A stretch of 64,000 nucleotides of DNA from Nitrospira sp. GTDB lineage: Bacteria; Nitrospirota; Nitrospiria; Nitrospirales; Nitrospiraceae. The notes under the pieces were generated by a model. It was given only the letters and a program-made list of their open reading frames with translations, did no database searches and had not been told where the DNA came from. The position numbers and the translations under genes are program-made. The stretch lies in NCBI GenBank assembly GCA_005116895.1, contig SWDO01000015.1, positions 18,386 through 82,385 of the forward strand, in the 5' to 3' direction. Below, piece after piece: positions 36,422 through 45,244 of this stretch. Each line of letters opens with the position of its first letter. Within the stretch, counting starts at the first letter, position 1.

Positions 36422-36858
36422 GCTTTGAGTCATTGCGGAAGCTGCGTGTTCAGACGGTAGAGGCCTTGATGATGGAGTTGGCACAGATCACCCACACGTT
36501 GACTCAGAGCGAGGCACAGTATCAGGACCTTGCAGTCACAATGCAGCGGGATGTCGTTACTTACGACCAACAATCTGTGCAAGGACTGACGATAGAGGCG
36601 TGGTTGGAATGGCAGGGGCGTATGGATTCGCAGGAGGCAGCGCTGCGCCGAGTGCGTCGAGAGCTCGATCAAGCCGTCGAGGCGTGGCAGCGTACCAAGG
36701 CGCTGCTCGTTGAAGCCAGCCAGGAGCGCAAGCTGCTTGATCTGGTTGCCGACAAACGCCGTGACGCGCAACGTGCCGACGCGGCGCGTCAGGAACAGCG
36801 AGCGATGGATGAGGTTGCGAGCCGCCGGCACTCCACTCGACGAGAGAGCCACTCATGA
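36418..36858 (+). CDS. fliJ: Flagellar export protein FliJ
   Basis: 146 residues, almost wholly coiled coil (LRRVRRELDQAVEAWQRTKA, EASQERKLLDLVADKRRDAQ), as in FliJ, the central stalk that activates FliI and cycles late chaperones. The position directly after fliI and overlaps at both ends (ATGA with fliI and with the next gene) support the call more than sequence motifs do. Confidence 0.88.
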   Translation: MSFESLRKLRVQTVEALMMELAQITHTLTQSEAQYQDLAVTMQRDVVTYDQQSVQGLTIEAWLEWQGRMDSQEAALRRVRRELDQAVEAWQRTKALLVEASQERKLLDLVADKRRDAQRADAARQEQRAMDEVASRRHSTRRESHS

Positions 36859-37613
36859 CGACAGGACCTATCAGAGGTTGGGGAGACCGTTTTGGTCTTG
36901 ACCGCCTTGGGCGTGTCTCGAGCATGGAGCTGAGAAAAAACCGGCATTCCCAATTTTTGACGATGGTTGGTGGCATTATCGGTTCGACCGTTCTCTTCTG
37001 GATCATGGTGCAATTGGGACAAGCCTCCTCGGAACCGAAGGATAGAACACAGATGGCGACGTCGGGTGGGCTAAAGCAGAGCAAGTCACCGGAAGCGAAG
37101 GAGGCAGAGAGTGCTGGAGCAGAGTCTGATGCCGATGCCAAGCTATTGGCTCCACCAACGGTCCAGGGGCCGGCCATTGATGTTCCTCGCGAAGTGCTCG
37201 ACATGCTGGATCAAAGAAAGCGCGACCTTGATCGGCGCGAGCAGTCGCTTCGTCAGAATGAAGAACGACTCATGATTGTAAGGGGCCAGATTGAGGAGCT
37301 CTTGGACCAGAACGAAGCCTTGGAAAAGAAGATCCAAAGTGCGCAAGCCAAAGAAGACCGAGCTCCGTCATCACAAGCCAAGGCCCATGCGGAGAAGGAG
37401 CGTTCGACGCAGGAACAACGGACACAGCTCGCCAAGATCTACGAATCCATGCCGTCTGAGGACGCCGCTTCGCGTCTCGAACATATGCCGGATCGGAAAG
37501 CCATTGAAATCCTCAAAATGGTGAAAGCAAAGACGGCCGGCGCGATTCTCGCGCAAGTCAAAGCCGATCGGGCCGCGAAGCTGACGGAGCAGCTGCTGAC
37601 ACAGACGCCGTAG
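36855..37613 (+). CDS. MotE/YlxF-like protein with MgtE-N type C-terminal domain
   Basis: 252 residues. One membrane helix (FLTMVGGIIGSTVLFWIMVQ, near residues 34-54), a long charged coiled coil (RKRDLDRREQSLRQNEERLM onward), and a C-terminal helical domain IYESMPSEDAASRLEHMPDR and KAIEILKMVKAKTAGAILAQ, matching the MgtE N-terminal/FliG-middle-like fold. Proteins of this design sit between fliJ and fliK in many bacteria (YlxF in Bacillus, MotE in rhizobia, a chaperone of a periplasmic motor protein). Start overlaps fliJ. Confidence 0.78.
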   Translation: MTTGPIRGWGDRFGLDRLGRVSSMELRKNRHSQFLTMVGGIIGSTVLFWIMVQLGQASSEPKDRTQMATSGGLKQSKSPEAKEAESAGAESDADAKLLAPPTVQGPAIDVPREVLDMLDQRKRDLDRREQSLRQNEERLMIVRGQIEELLDQNEALEKKIQSAQAKEDRAPSSQAKAHAEKERSTQEQRTQLAKIYESMPSEDAASRLEHMPDRKAIEILKMVKAKTAGAILAQVKADRAAKLTEQLLTQTP

Positions 37614-37956
37614 AGCCCCTCCCGCGCCCTCAGAAATTCTCGTTCATCATGTCTGGTATCTTGCACCCACGCCTCGCCAGAATGTGCTGTTGCGATTGGT
37701 GTGGTTCGTGTAGGTAGCCCGAAGGCTACGCGGCAATGTTCCCCGCCATTGGAAAGATCCCTGTCCTTCAAGAACAGCCATTCCTGTATCTGGATCGGCT
37801 AGTTTTGCCGAGCACGCTGTAAAGTTTTCCTCTTTCCGGATAACGCAGTCACGGTGTTCACGACAACCAGCCTGATTATCCGCGGTGTTGTACGCTGCTC
37901 GTCTGGCATAGGGCTTGTATTCCCTCTTTGCTCGGATCACAAGAGGACTGGCGCAC
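37614..37956. other. Gap before fliK
   Basis: 343 bp without a recognised gene in an otherwise tightly packed operon. It holds a small hairpin (GTAGCC-CGAA-GGCTAC, 37714-37729) and an exact TAAAGTTT box (37820-37827) followed after 8 nt by CCGGATAA; the spacing is too short for a standard sigma-28 promoter. No terminator was found. Confidence 0.45.
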
Positions 37957-39687
37957 GTGGATTTCATCTTCGCTGATATTGTACCCCGCCCATCTGGTTC
38001 CCCTGTCGACCAGGGAGTCAGAACGTCTCGGGCAGCGACTTCTCCAAGCTCCAGTAGTAGCCGGAGAAGTTTTCCCTCTGTGCTCCAAGGAGTTCGTGCA
38101 GACGAACGGAGAATGGAGGCTCGCGAAGCAGCAGAGGCGCGAGCAGCGAATAAGTCCGAGCGTGGGTCCCGATCGAGGGAAACGAAAGAGCCGAATCCTT
38201 CCTCAACGCAGGCTGAGCGCGCGGCGGTGCGATCAACGAACACATCTGATCGTGGACCCCGCTCGATGGAGAGAAAAGATCAGAATCCTTCCGCAGCGCA
38301 GGCCGAGCGCGTGAATGCCTCACCGTCTGAGACACAAGCTCAAGATGGAAGCAGATCCAGCGACGATGTGAAGCGGGTCGCTGAAGATTCCAGGAACGAG
38401 TTCGAAACTACATTTCAACCGAGTCAGCCAGGTTTCGACTCTCAAGGGCAAGCCACGGTGCCGCTCGTCTCCCTGGTTCCAGTTCCGGTACTGGCCCAGG
38501 CGAATGTTCACACGGAAGGCGAGGGGGATTTGCTTGAGGAGGATCACGTGGCTGAGGGGGAAACCGAGTCAGGCGACGGTTTTTCAAAGTCTCCGCTGCT
38601 ATCGACTATGACTACGAATTCTGCAGTGGCAGTATCCGATCTGCCAGAAAGTCACGCTCAGGCTGACCATGATCTACTGGCCCATGAACCAGATGCTCCG
38701 GTGATTCACACAGGCGGCGATTCGCACAAGGCTCAAGTCGTCAAGCCAGCTTCCCATATGGTTGCCGATGATGTCGGACCCGAGACTGCGAATCGTACTG
38801 AACCTCGTCCAGTGCCTGTGGAGTTGCAGTCCGGTCCGGCGCTTCCTCAGCTCGAGGCGATTGTGCGTCAGGCTCCCCCTGCCTCTCTGGGGGTAGGGTT
38901 GCCGGATGGCAAGCCGGAAAGTGCAAAAACTGATTCTGTGCTACGCGATGGGGGCTCATCCGATCGCTCCAATTCAGTTCAGACGAACTGGTATGGGCAA
39001 TCCCTTCAGGATGCTCAGAATAGCGGAGTGAGGACGCAGTGGGGAGTCCAACAGGGGCAGCGCTTGAGTGTGGATGGGGCCGAGCATTTCAGCGAGCTCT
39101 GGAGAGATCAACAGAATCCTCAGCGTGAACAGAGCGAAATCATGCTACCTCAGGCGACGGTCATTGATCGCCAAGTTTCTAGCGGGTCGGCGACCGAGTC
39201 GATGATGGCTGGCGCTCACGGGCGTGTCGTCTCCAGTCCACCTCCTCCTCCCACTCCCACTGTTATGAGTCCGGCGCCTTCGTTCCTGCCTGCGCAGGAT
39301 GCAACTGAGTCGTCGGTGCGGTTCATGACGCGATCGGTCGTGTTTGATGTGGCGCAGCCAGACCTGGGCCATGTGAATATTCGCGTGGCAATGACGAACG
39401 ATATGGTGCATACCCATTTGTCAGCCGACAGACTTGAGGTGGGGCAATTTCTCGTCAACGGACAGGATCGCCTGCAAGCCGCGTTTCAAGCAAACGGGTT
39501 GGACATGGGACAGTTCCGTGTAGACATCGATCGTCAGAGTGCCGGTCGCTCGTTCCAGCAGGACTCTTCTCAGGAACAAGGACACGCCTGGAATCAGAGG
39601 TCGACCGACATGAAGTGGGGGCAGAGTCCGGACCGACAGGATGCCCCCCCCACATCGCTCCATGGCCTCTTGAATATCGTGGCGTAG
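37957..39687 (+). CDS. fliK: Flagellar hook-length control protein FliK
   Basis: 576 residues. Secreted ruler that measures the hook and switches export specificity. As usual the N-terminal three quarters are low-complexity, rich in Ser, Gln, Pro and Ala; the conserved C-terminal Flg_hook domain includes VFDVAQPDLGHVNIRVAMTN and RLEVGQFLVNGQDRLQAAFQ. A 30-residue unit is repeated near residues 67-126 (ERGSRSRETKEPNPSSTQAE, then DRGPRSMERKDQNPSAAQAE). GTG at 37957 is chosen because AAGAGGA lies 9 nt upstream. Confidence 0.88.
   Translation: MDFIFADIVPRPSGSPVDQGVRTSRAATSPSSSSSRRSFPSVLQGVRADERRMEAREAAEARAANKSERGSRSRETKEPNPSSTQAERAAVRSTNTSDRGPRSMERKDQNPSAAQAERVNASPSETQAQDGSRSSDDVKRVAEDSRNEFETTFQPSQPGFDSQGQATVPLVSLVPVPVLAQANVHTEGEGDLLEEDHVAEGETESGDGFSKSPLLSTMTTNSAVAVSDLPESHAQADHDLLAHEPDAPVIHTGGDSHKAQVVKPASHMVADDVGPETANRTEPRPVPVELQSGPALPQLEAIVRQAPPASLGVGLPDGKPESAKTDSVLRDGGSSDRSNSVQTNWYGQSLQDAQNSGVRTQWGVQQGQRLSVDGAEHFSELWRDQQNPQREQSEIMLPQATVIDRQVSSGSATESMMAGAHGRVVSSPPPPPTPTVMSPAPSFLPAQDATESSVRFMTRSVVFDVAQPDLGHVNIRVAMTNDMVHTHLSADRLEVGQFLVNGQDRLQAAFQANGLDMGQFRVDIDRQSAGRSFQQDSSQEQGHAWNQRSTDMKWGQSPDRQDAPPTSLHGLLNIVA
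38155..38334 (+). repeat. Two imperfect 90-bp tandem units inside fliK
   Basis: Units 38155-38244 and 38245-38334 share most codons, for example gatcgtggaccccgctcga against gagcgtgggtcccgatcga, and encode parallel 30-residue segments in the disordered part of FliK. Such units could lengthen or shorten the ruler by recombination. Confidence 0.6.
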
Positions 39688-39708
39688 ATCGGAAGGGAGA
39701 TATCAGAC

Positions 39709-40362
39709 ATGATCGATGTATCGACACTTAACTCGGCGGGAACCACGGAGACATCGAACAAAACTGGACCTCGACAGTTGGGCCAGGATGACTTTCTCAA
39801 ATTGCTGATCACACAACTGAAGAACCAAGATCCCTTAAAACCAACAGACAATGCTGAATTTGTTTCACAGCTCACGCAATTCAGTCAGCTGGAGCAAACC
39901 GCGAAGCAGGCACAGTTGCTTCAGCAGAGCCTCGACGCACAAGCCGCGTCGCTACAGTACACGCTGCTTCCAATGATCGGCCGCACCGTCACTGTCGGCC
40001 AGTCGCTCGTTCAGCTAGAGAAAGGACCTACTCCTATCGGGTATTCGCTCGACAGCAATGCGACGAACGTTCGCATCAGCATTATGGATCAGCAAGGACA
40101 AATCGTGCGGAGTCTAGACTATCGTGATCGATCCGAAGGGCCACAGGTTACTGAGTGGGATGGGAAGAGCCAGAATGGGACCCTCATGCCGTCTGGTCTC
40201 TACCGCTATCTTGTCACAGCCACGGATCAAGAGGGAAAACCTGTGAAGGTAGAGGGCCGTGCCTCCCTGACAGTCACTGGGGTTCGCATGGAAGAGGGGC
40301 AAGCCAAACTCCTTGCCGGTGATTTGGCTATTGATCCATCATCAATCATCGAGCTGCGATAA
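39709..40362 (+). CDS. flgD: Flagellar hook assembly (capping) protein FlgD
   Basis: 217 residues. The N-terminal export and cap region carries the family signature GQDDFLKLLITQLKNQDPLK and FVSQLTQFSQLEQ. The C-terminal half has the FlgD Ig/tudor-like strands (VRISIMDQQGQIVRSLDYRD, VTEWDGKSQNGTLMPSGLYR). It caps the growing hook made by the next gene, flgE. Confidence 0.95.
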   Translation: MIDVSTLNSAGTTETSNKTGPRQLGQDDFLKLLITQLKNQDPLKPTDNAEFVSQLTQFSQLEQTAKQAQLLQQSLDAQAASLQYTLLPMIGRTVTVGQSLVQLEKGPTPIGYSLDSNATNVRISIMDQQGQIVRSLDYRDRSEGPQVTEWDGKSQNGTLMPSGLYRYLVTATDQEGKPVKVEGRASLTVTGVRMEEGQAKLLAGDLAIDPSSIIELR

Positions 40363-40385
40363 CAAGAAAGAGGAGGGTTATACCG

Positions 40386-41744
40386 ATGGGAATTCTGTCG
40401 TCGCTTTTTACGGGCGTCAGCGGGTTGAACGCAAACGGAAATGCATTATCAGTCGTGGGAAATAATATCGCAAATCTGAGTACAGTTGGGTTTAAGTCCA
40501 GCCGATCCGTCTTCGCCGACTTGATCAGTTCTTCGCTGGGAGGGGCGGGAGGCGCGATTCAGACTGGTTTGGGGGTGGCGCTCAACGGCGTGCAAGGGAA
40601 CTTCAGCCAAGGGTCGCTCAGTACCACCAGTAATGCGCTGGATTTGGCCATCGACGGTAACGGATTCTTTGTCCTCAGGGATCCGGCCGGCGCGGCATTC
40701 TATTCTCGAGCTGGACAGTTTCATCTGGATGCGCAGAACCGCATCGTCGACCCCAGCGGATTCTTCCTCCAGGGCTACCAGGTCAATACCAGCGGTCTCA
40801 TTACCGCCAGCATCGGTGGAGTCACACTCCCTACCACAACGGCTCCGCCGAACCCGACCAGCACCGTCGATATCGGCGCTAATCTCAATTCACAATCAAC
40901 GACCGGTACCTTCTCGCTCGCAGATCCGGCCGGAACAGCTCAGTTTTCAACATCGCTCACCGCCTATGATTCTGTCGGCAACACCCATCTCCTGACCACA
41001 TATTTTACGAAGACCGCGGCGAATACCTGGACCTATAACGTCCTAGGCAGTTCGAGCGAGGTCGTTACCGGCAATTACCATTCATCGAATGTGAATGCTT
41101 CCCTGGGGCTTGTGCGGTTGGCATCCGGTTCTCTGACGTTCACGACATCCGGCGCACTTGATACTGAGAGTGTGGTGACAAGCTATGATAGCGGCACTGC
41201 TGGAGGAACCGCTGGGGGCACGGTTGGGCAATCTCAAATCGATTTTGTCGGCGCGACCGCGGATCAGGCCGTTGCCTTCAATTTCGGCACAAGTGTGACG
41301 ACTGATGGAGGGACCGGACTGAACCTCACCACCCAATTCGGCGCGGCTTCTGGGTTGGTTCAGCAAGCCCAAAATGGGTTTGGTGCCGGAGCTCTCCAGA
41401 CCTTCAGCGTAGAGACCAACGGGATGGTCAATGGCCGATTCTCCAACGGGCAGGTTCGTCCCTTGGCTCAGCTGGCGTTGGCACGGTTTCCGGATCCGTT
41501 GGGGCTGGTGCGAACCGGAAAGAATACTTTTGCCGAGTCGGGCACGTCTGGGCAACCGTTGGTTGGAGCTGCCACGTCGGCAGGCCTTGGGCGAATCCTG
41601 GCCAACACACTTGAGCTGTCCAATGTCGATCTCGGTGAAAGTTTTATCGATATGATCGCGGCGCAACGAGGGTTCCAGGCGAACTCACGCGTGATCACGA
41701 CATCCGACGAAATATTACAAGAGTTGGTCAATCTTAAACGGTAG
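40386..41744 (+). CDS. flgE: Flagellar hook protein FlgE
   Basis: 452-residue hook subunit. N-terminal LFTGVSGLNANGNALSVVGN and NNIANLSTVGFKSSRSVFAD, central variable beta domains rich in Thr, Gly and Ser, and C-terminal LSNVDLGESFIDMIAAQRGF plus QANSRVITTSDEILQELVNL are classic FlgE. The GAGGAGGG ribosome site is strong. It is the last gene of the flgB operon, followed by a terminator. Confidence 0.95.
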   Translation: MGILSSLFTGVSGLNANGNALSVVGNNIANLSTVGFKSSRSVFADLISSSLGGAGGAIQTGLGVALNGVQGNFSQGSLSTTSNALDLAIDGNGFFVLRDPAGAAFYSRAGQFHLDAQNRIVDPSGFFLQGYQVNTSGLITASIGGVTLPTTTAPPNPTSTVDIGANLNSQSTTGTFSLADPAGTAQFSTSLTAYDSVGNTHLLTTYFTKTAANTWTYNVLGSSSEVVTGNYHSSNVNASLGLVRLASGSLTFTTSGALDTESVVTSYDSGTAGGTAGGTVGQSQIDFVGATADQAVAFNFGTSVTTDGGTGLNLTTQFGAASGLVQQAQNGFGAGALQTFSVETNGMVNGRFSNGQVRPLAQLALARFPDPLGLVRTGKNTFAESGTSGQPLVGAATSAGLGRILANTLELSNVDLGESFIDMIAAQRGFQANSRVITTSDEILQELVNLKR

Positions 41745-41762
41745 AGTGTTTCTTTCCCGGTT

Positions 41763-41791
41763 GGGCTGGGAGTGATCGTCACTCCCAGCCC
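41763..41791 (+). terminator. Rho-independent terminator behind flgE
   Basis: GGGCTGGGAGTGA pairs perfectly (13 bp) with TCACTCCCAGCCC across a 3-nt loop (TCG), 18 bp after the flgE stop. The following bases are pyrimidine-rich (TCCTCTCCTT). It ends the flgB-flgE operon. Confidence 0.8.
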
Positions 41792-41865
41792 TCCTCTCCT
41801 TCACTCCGCCCTCTCATCCGGTGTCAGTCTCTACTCTTGGCCATCATCCTTCACCCTGTCAGCTT

Positions 41866-41907
41866 CTTGACGGTGTCAAGAGGTTGGTTGACAGCGCGCG
41901 TACGCGC
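41866..41907. promoter_or_regulatory. Palindromes upstream of the fliL promoter
   Basis: CTTGAC-ggt-GTCAAG (41866-41880) and the perfect 12-bp palindrome GCGCGTACGCGC (41896-41907) lie about 90-130 bp before the sigma-54 site, where an activator would bind. Their sequences differ from those before flgB and flgF, so a shared activator site is not demonstrated. Confidence 0.3.
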
Positions 41908-41994
41908 CCTGTGATGCGTGGTGTATGTCGTATGGGAGTATGCGCCAGATATGGTGATTCGTGATTCCTGCTATCGGTGAGTCGCAACGTGTAG

Positions 41995-42010
41995 TGGCAT
42001 ATGCATTGCA
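41995..42010 (+). promoter_or_regulatory. Sigma-54 promoter of the fliL operon
   Basis: TGGCATATGCATTGCA matches the -24/-12 consensus well (TGGCA and TTGCA, GG and GC 10 nt apart). Initiation is expected near 42022, with a GAGGAGGAG ribosome site before fliL at 42050. Confidence 0.75.
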
Positions 42011-42049
42011 GTCTCCGCACCGGGCCAACGAGTCAATCGAGGAGGAGTT

Positions 42050-42601
42050 ATGGCAGATGCAGCCGCAGTTGACGAAAAAGCTCCCGCAGCGGCCCCCGCT
42101 CCGGCGTTCCCCATCAAACTGCTCATTATTGTTTCAGTGATTGCCTTGGTATTCGGGGTGGGTGGGGCATTCGTGGCAGTCAAATTCCTGGGAGGAGCCA
42201 GTCAAGGGGGTGAACATTCAGAGGATCATAAAGGTGATGCCGAGGCAAAGGTCGAATCGAAGAGCGAGGCTGGTGGAAAACATGGTGAGGCCGCTTCGCC
42301 CGGTGTCATGTTCGATTTGGATCCCTTCATTGTCAATCTCGCAGACACCCCGGACGTGCGGTATTTGAAGTTGACCCTCAAGCTCGATGTAGACGGCGAA
42401 GCGGTGTCTACGGAACTGTCCACGCGGATTCCTCAGATACGAGATGCGGTCCTGGTCTTGCTCAGCAGCAAGGACGTCAATGCGGTCAGAACGACACAGG
42501 GGAAATTCCAGCTGCGTGATGAAATTACTCAGCGCATCAACGGGCTTCTGAAAAAGCCAGGAGTCCGATCGGCCTATTTCACGGAATTTGTCGTTCAGTA
42601 A
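42050..42601 (+). CDS. fliL: Flagellar basal-body-associated protein FliL
   Basis: 183 residues. One membrane helix (LLIIVSVIALVFGVGGAFVA), a charged His/Glu/Lys linker, and the periplasmic FliL domain (VMFDLDPFIVNLADTPDVRY, LSTRIPQIRDAVLVLLSSKD). FliL surrounds the stator and supports torque. First gene of an operon running to fliA. Confidence 0.93.
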   Translation: MADAAAVDEKAPAAAPAPAFPIKLLIIVSVIALVFGVGGAFVAVKFLGGASQGGEHSEDHKGDAEAKVESKSEAGGKHGEAASPGVMFDLDPFIVNLADTPDVRYLKLTLKLDVDGEAVSTELSTRIPQIRDAVLVLLSSKDVNAVRTTQGKFQLRDEITQRINGLLKKPGVRSAYFTEFVVQ

Positions 42602-42612
42602 CAGCGGATACT

Positions 42613-43587
42613 ATGGAAAAGATTCTCTCCCAGGACGAAATCGATGCCCTGTTAAAGGGCGTCGTCTCCGGTGAGGTGGACACGGCTCCGAAGGAGGCTG
42701 CCGAAGAGGCACCGAGTATCAAGGGATACGATCTATTCAACCAGGAGCGAATCATCCGTGGGCGAATGCCGACCATGGAGATGATCAACGACCGATTCAT
42801 TCGCCGCCAATCAGTTGTCTGGACCGGCATGTTTCGACAGGCCATTGATTTTGCTGTCGTCGGGACGCAGGTGATCAAATTCGGTGAGTTTTTGAAAAAG
42901 GTTCCGATGCCCTCATCGTTGAACGTGTTTCATATGGCGCCATTACGGGGAAGCGCACTCTTCGTGATGGACGCGTTTCTTGTGTATCTGATCGTGGACT
43001 ATTTTTTTGGGGGGAAGGGGCAAACTCACGTGAAGCCTGAGGGGCGAGACTTCACGCCCGTCCAACTGCGGATCATTAAAAAGTTGTTGCTCCAATCGCT
43101 TGTCGATCTGGAAAAGGCGTGGCATGCCGTCGTGCCGATCAAGGTGGAGTATATGCGCTCTGAGAGCAACCCTCAGTTCGCGATGGTGGTGACCGCATCT
43201 GAAATCGTCATCGTTGTCACGTTACAGGTTATTTTGGGAGAAACGGCCAGGGAGCTCTACATCGTCTATCCCTACAGTATGCTCGAACCGATCAAAGAGA
43301 AGCTCTATTCCGGTCTCGTCTCCGATCAGCTCGATCAAAACGGCGAGTGGGGTCAGCGATTCCAAGAGCGATTGCACGAGTGTCCACTTCCGATTGCGGT
43401 CCGACTGGGGACCGCCACGGTCACGGTGAAAGACGTGATGAATTTTTCGCCGGGTGACGTGATTTTACTCGACCAGCATCCAGGAGATCCTCTCGACTGC
43501 TATATCGAGGGGCACCACAAATTCCAGGGAAGTCCTGGAATTTACAAGGGCAATCACGCGTGCCGCGTGACCAAAGTATTGAACTAG
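42613..43587 (+). CDS. fliM: Flagellar motor switch protein FliM
   Basis: 324 residues, C-ring protein. The N-terminal CheY-binding peptide EKILSQDEIDALLKGV, the middle CheC-like domain and the C-terminal SpoA domain (VRLGTATVTVKDVMNFSPGD) are present. The conserved GGKG occurs in YFFGGKGQTH. Full family length. Confidence 0.96.
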   Translation: MEKILSQDEIDALLKGVVSGEVDTAPKEAAEEAPSIKGYDLFNQERIIRGRMPTMEMINDRFIRRQSVVWTGMFRQAIDFAVVGTQVIKFGEFLKKVPMPSSLNVFHMAPLRGSALFVMDAFLVYLIVDYFFGGKGQTHVKPEGRDFTPVQLRIIKKLLLQSLVDLEKAWHAVVPIKVEYMRSESNPQFAMVVTASEIVIVVTLQVILGETARELYIVYPYSMLEPIKEKLYSGLVSDQLDQNGEWGQRFQERLHECPLPIAVRLGTATVTVKDVMNFSPGDVILLDQHPGDPLDCYIEGHHKFQGSPGIYKGNHACRVTKVLN

Positions 43588-43612
43588 TCGTGACACCATC
43601 GAGAGAGTGACT

Positions 43613-43981
43613 ATGGCTGAATCAGACTCCGCAACGCAGTTCGATTCCCAGACCACCGGGAGCCCATCCCCGCAGCCGGCTTCGTTTCCGTCTGTCCAAA
43701 GCGCGGAGATGGGCGGCACTCCCAAGAATATCGATTTTATTCTGGATATTCCCATGAGCGTCACCGTGTATGTCGGATCCACAAAGATGGCCATTCGGGA
43801 TCTGTTGCAACTCGCTCAAGGCTCCGTCATTGAGCTGGATAAACTCGCAGGCGAGCCGATGGAAGTGATGGTGAACAACAAGTTGGTGGCGCGCGGTGAA
43901 GTCGTGGTCGTCAACGAGAAATTCGGCATTCGCTTGACGGATGTGGTGAGTGCGGCGGAACGCGTGCAACACTTGCGCTGA
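43613..43981 (+). CDS. fliN: Flagellar motor switch protein FliN
   Basis: 122 residues. The C-terminal SpoA domain is clear (NIDFILDIPMSVTVYVGSTK, LAQGSVIELDKLAGEPMEVM, VNEKFGIRLTDVV); the N-terminal 40 residues are a disordered Ser/Pro/Gln-rich tail. Forms the bottom of the C ring with FliM and docks FliH. ATG at 43613 follows GAGAGAG; an in-frame GTG at 43607 is less likely. Confidence 0.95.
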   Translation: MAESDSATQFDSQTTGSPSPQPASFPSVQSAEMGGTPKNIDFILDIPMSVTVYVGSTKMAIRDLLQLAQGSVIELDKLAGEPMEVMVNNKLVARGEVVVVNEKFGIRLTDVVSAAERVQHLR

Positions 43982-44000
43982 ATGATCCGAAGGAGAGGCC

Positions 44001-44408
44001 GTGATTGATCTGTGGGAAAGTCTGTTCCGCACCGTCTCAGCCCTGGCCATCGTGCTGGCGTTGATGGGGGTTGTCGCGGTGACGGTCCGGCGAGTGATGG
44101 GGCAACGACTGGGGATTGCCGGCGGGCGTCCGCTCGTACGAGTCTTGGCGAGTGGCTATATCGCTCCACGCAAGACCATTTCCATCGTGTCGGTTGCGGG
44201 AGAATATTTGATTGTGGGAACGACCGCGACCGATCTTGTTCCGCTCGGGCGCATCAGCGATTCAGCCGAATTGCGGGAATTACTCTCTCTCACCAGCGAG
44301 AACGCCTCCACCGAGGCAGCGCCGGCCTCTCAGGAAAGGTTTGCGTCCTGGCTGCGGCATCTCCCGTTCGGTGCGTTGCATCATAACAAGGGACTTCATG
44401 GCCGATAA
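44001..44408 (+). CDS. fliO: Flagellar biosynthetic protein FliO
   Basis: 135 residues from a GTG start. One N-terminal membrane helix (LFRTVSALAIVLALMGVVAV) and a small cytoplasmic domain with the FliO pattern RPLVRVLASGYIAPRKTISI and YLIVGTTATDLVPLG. FliO assists assembly of the FliP ring. It overlaps the start of fliP. Confidence 0.88.
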   Translation: MIDLWESLFRTVSALAIVLALMGVVAVTVRRVMGQRLGIAGGRPLVRVLASGYIAPRKTISIVSVAGEYLIVGTTATDLVPLGRISDSAELRELLSLTSENASTEAAPASQERFASWLRHLPFGALHHNKGLHGR

Positions 44409-45165
44409 GCACGAGTCGCACACGCACTTATTCTGGGGGATTCTCCTCGGAGGGATCATGCTGCTTGTGATGCCGCTTTCTGAAGCGGTGGCCGGCGGTC
44501 CATCGGTGAGCCTCGACTTTGGCGCGGATGGTCCGAAACAAACCGCGGTGGTGATCCAGATTCTCATTCTGCTCACGGTGCTCTCTTTGGCACCGGCCTT
44601 GTTCATCATGGTGACGTCTTTTACCAGGATCGTGATCGTGTTGGCCTTTCTCCGTCAAGCACTGGGAACGCAGTCGGTTCCTCCCAATCAAGTGTTACTG
44701 TCGTTGGCGCTGTTCCTGACGATGTTCATCATGGCTCCGGTGGGGCAGGCCGTCTACACCAACGCGCTCCAACCATTGATGGCTGAGCAGATCTCCTATG
44801 AAGATGCGTGGAAGAAGGGTATCGAGCCGGTGCGGGGCTTTATGCTGCGTCAGGTAAGGGAAAAGGATCTCGAACTCTTCATCAAGCTGAGTCACGTGCC
44901 AAAACCAGATCGGGTTGAGGACGTGCCAACCCAGGCGATTATTCCGGCCTTCATTCTGAGCGAGCTACGGATTGCCTTTCAGATTGGATTCTTAATCTAT
45001 ATCCCCTTTCTCATCGTCGATATGGTCGTGGCCAGTATCCTCATGTCGATGGGCATGATGCTTCTTCCGCCTGTCGTGATCTCGCTGCCGTTCAAGCTGA
45101 TCTTGTTCGTTTTGGCCGATGGGTGGTACTTGGTCGTGGGGTCAATGGTGCGCAGCTTTCAGTGA
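44398..45165 (+). CDS. fliP: Flagellar export gate protein FliP
   Basis: 255 residues. Signal-like first helix, then FliP signatures SLAPALFIMVTSFTRIVIVL, RQALGTQSVPPNQVLLSLAL, and the C-terminal IPAFILSELRIAFQIGFLIY and FLIVDMVVASILMSMGMMLL. Main subunit of the FliPQR gate. The ATG at 44398 follows AAGGGA and lies inside fliO. The TGA stop is the left edge of a palindromic repeat. Confidence 0.96.
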   Translation: MADKHESHTHLFWGILLGGIMLLVMPLSEAVAGGPSVSLDFGADGPKQTAVVIQILILLTVLSLAPALFIMVTSFTRIVIVLAFLRQALGTQSVPPNQVLLSLALFLTMFIMAPVGQAVYTNALQPLMAEQISYEDAWKKGIEPVRGFMLRQVREKDLELFIKLSHVPKPDRVEDVPTQAIIPAFILSELRIAFQIGFLIYIPFLIVDMVVASILMSMGMMLLPPVVISLPFKLILFVLADGWYLVVGSMVRSFQ

Positions 45166-45236
45166 AGCGTGGATCGTGAAACGTGAAGGGTATTTTGCAA
45201 TATTCTGACGAACGACACTTCACGAACGACAAGGAA
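45162..45236. repeat. Palindromic intergenic repeat (TCGTGAAGCGT family), copy 2
   Basis: GTGAAGCGTGGATCGTGAAACGTGAAGG is opposed by ACGAACGACACTTCACGA, which matches the right end of the element at 11875-11999 at 17 of 18 positions. It fills the gap between fliP and fliQ, and its TGA is the fliP stop codon, exactly as in copy 1. Confidence 0.65.
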
Positions 45237-45244
45237 CGAAATCT

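Noticed and set aside
37820-37843. TAAAGTTT...CCGGATAA read as a sigma-28 promoter for fliK
   Set aside because: The spacer is 8 nt instead of about 11 and the -10 half matches only partly; kept only as an observation on the gap.
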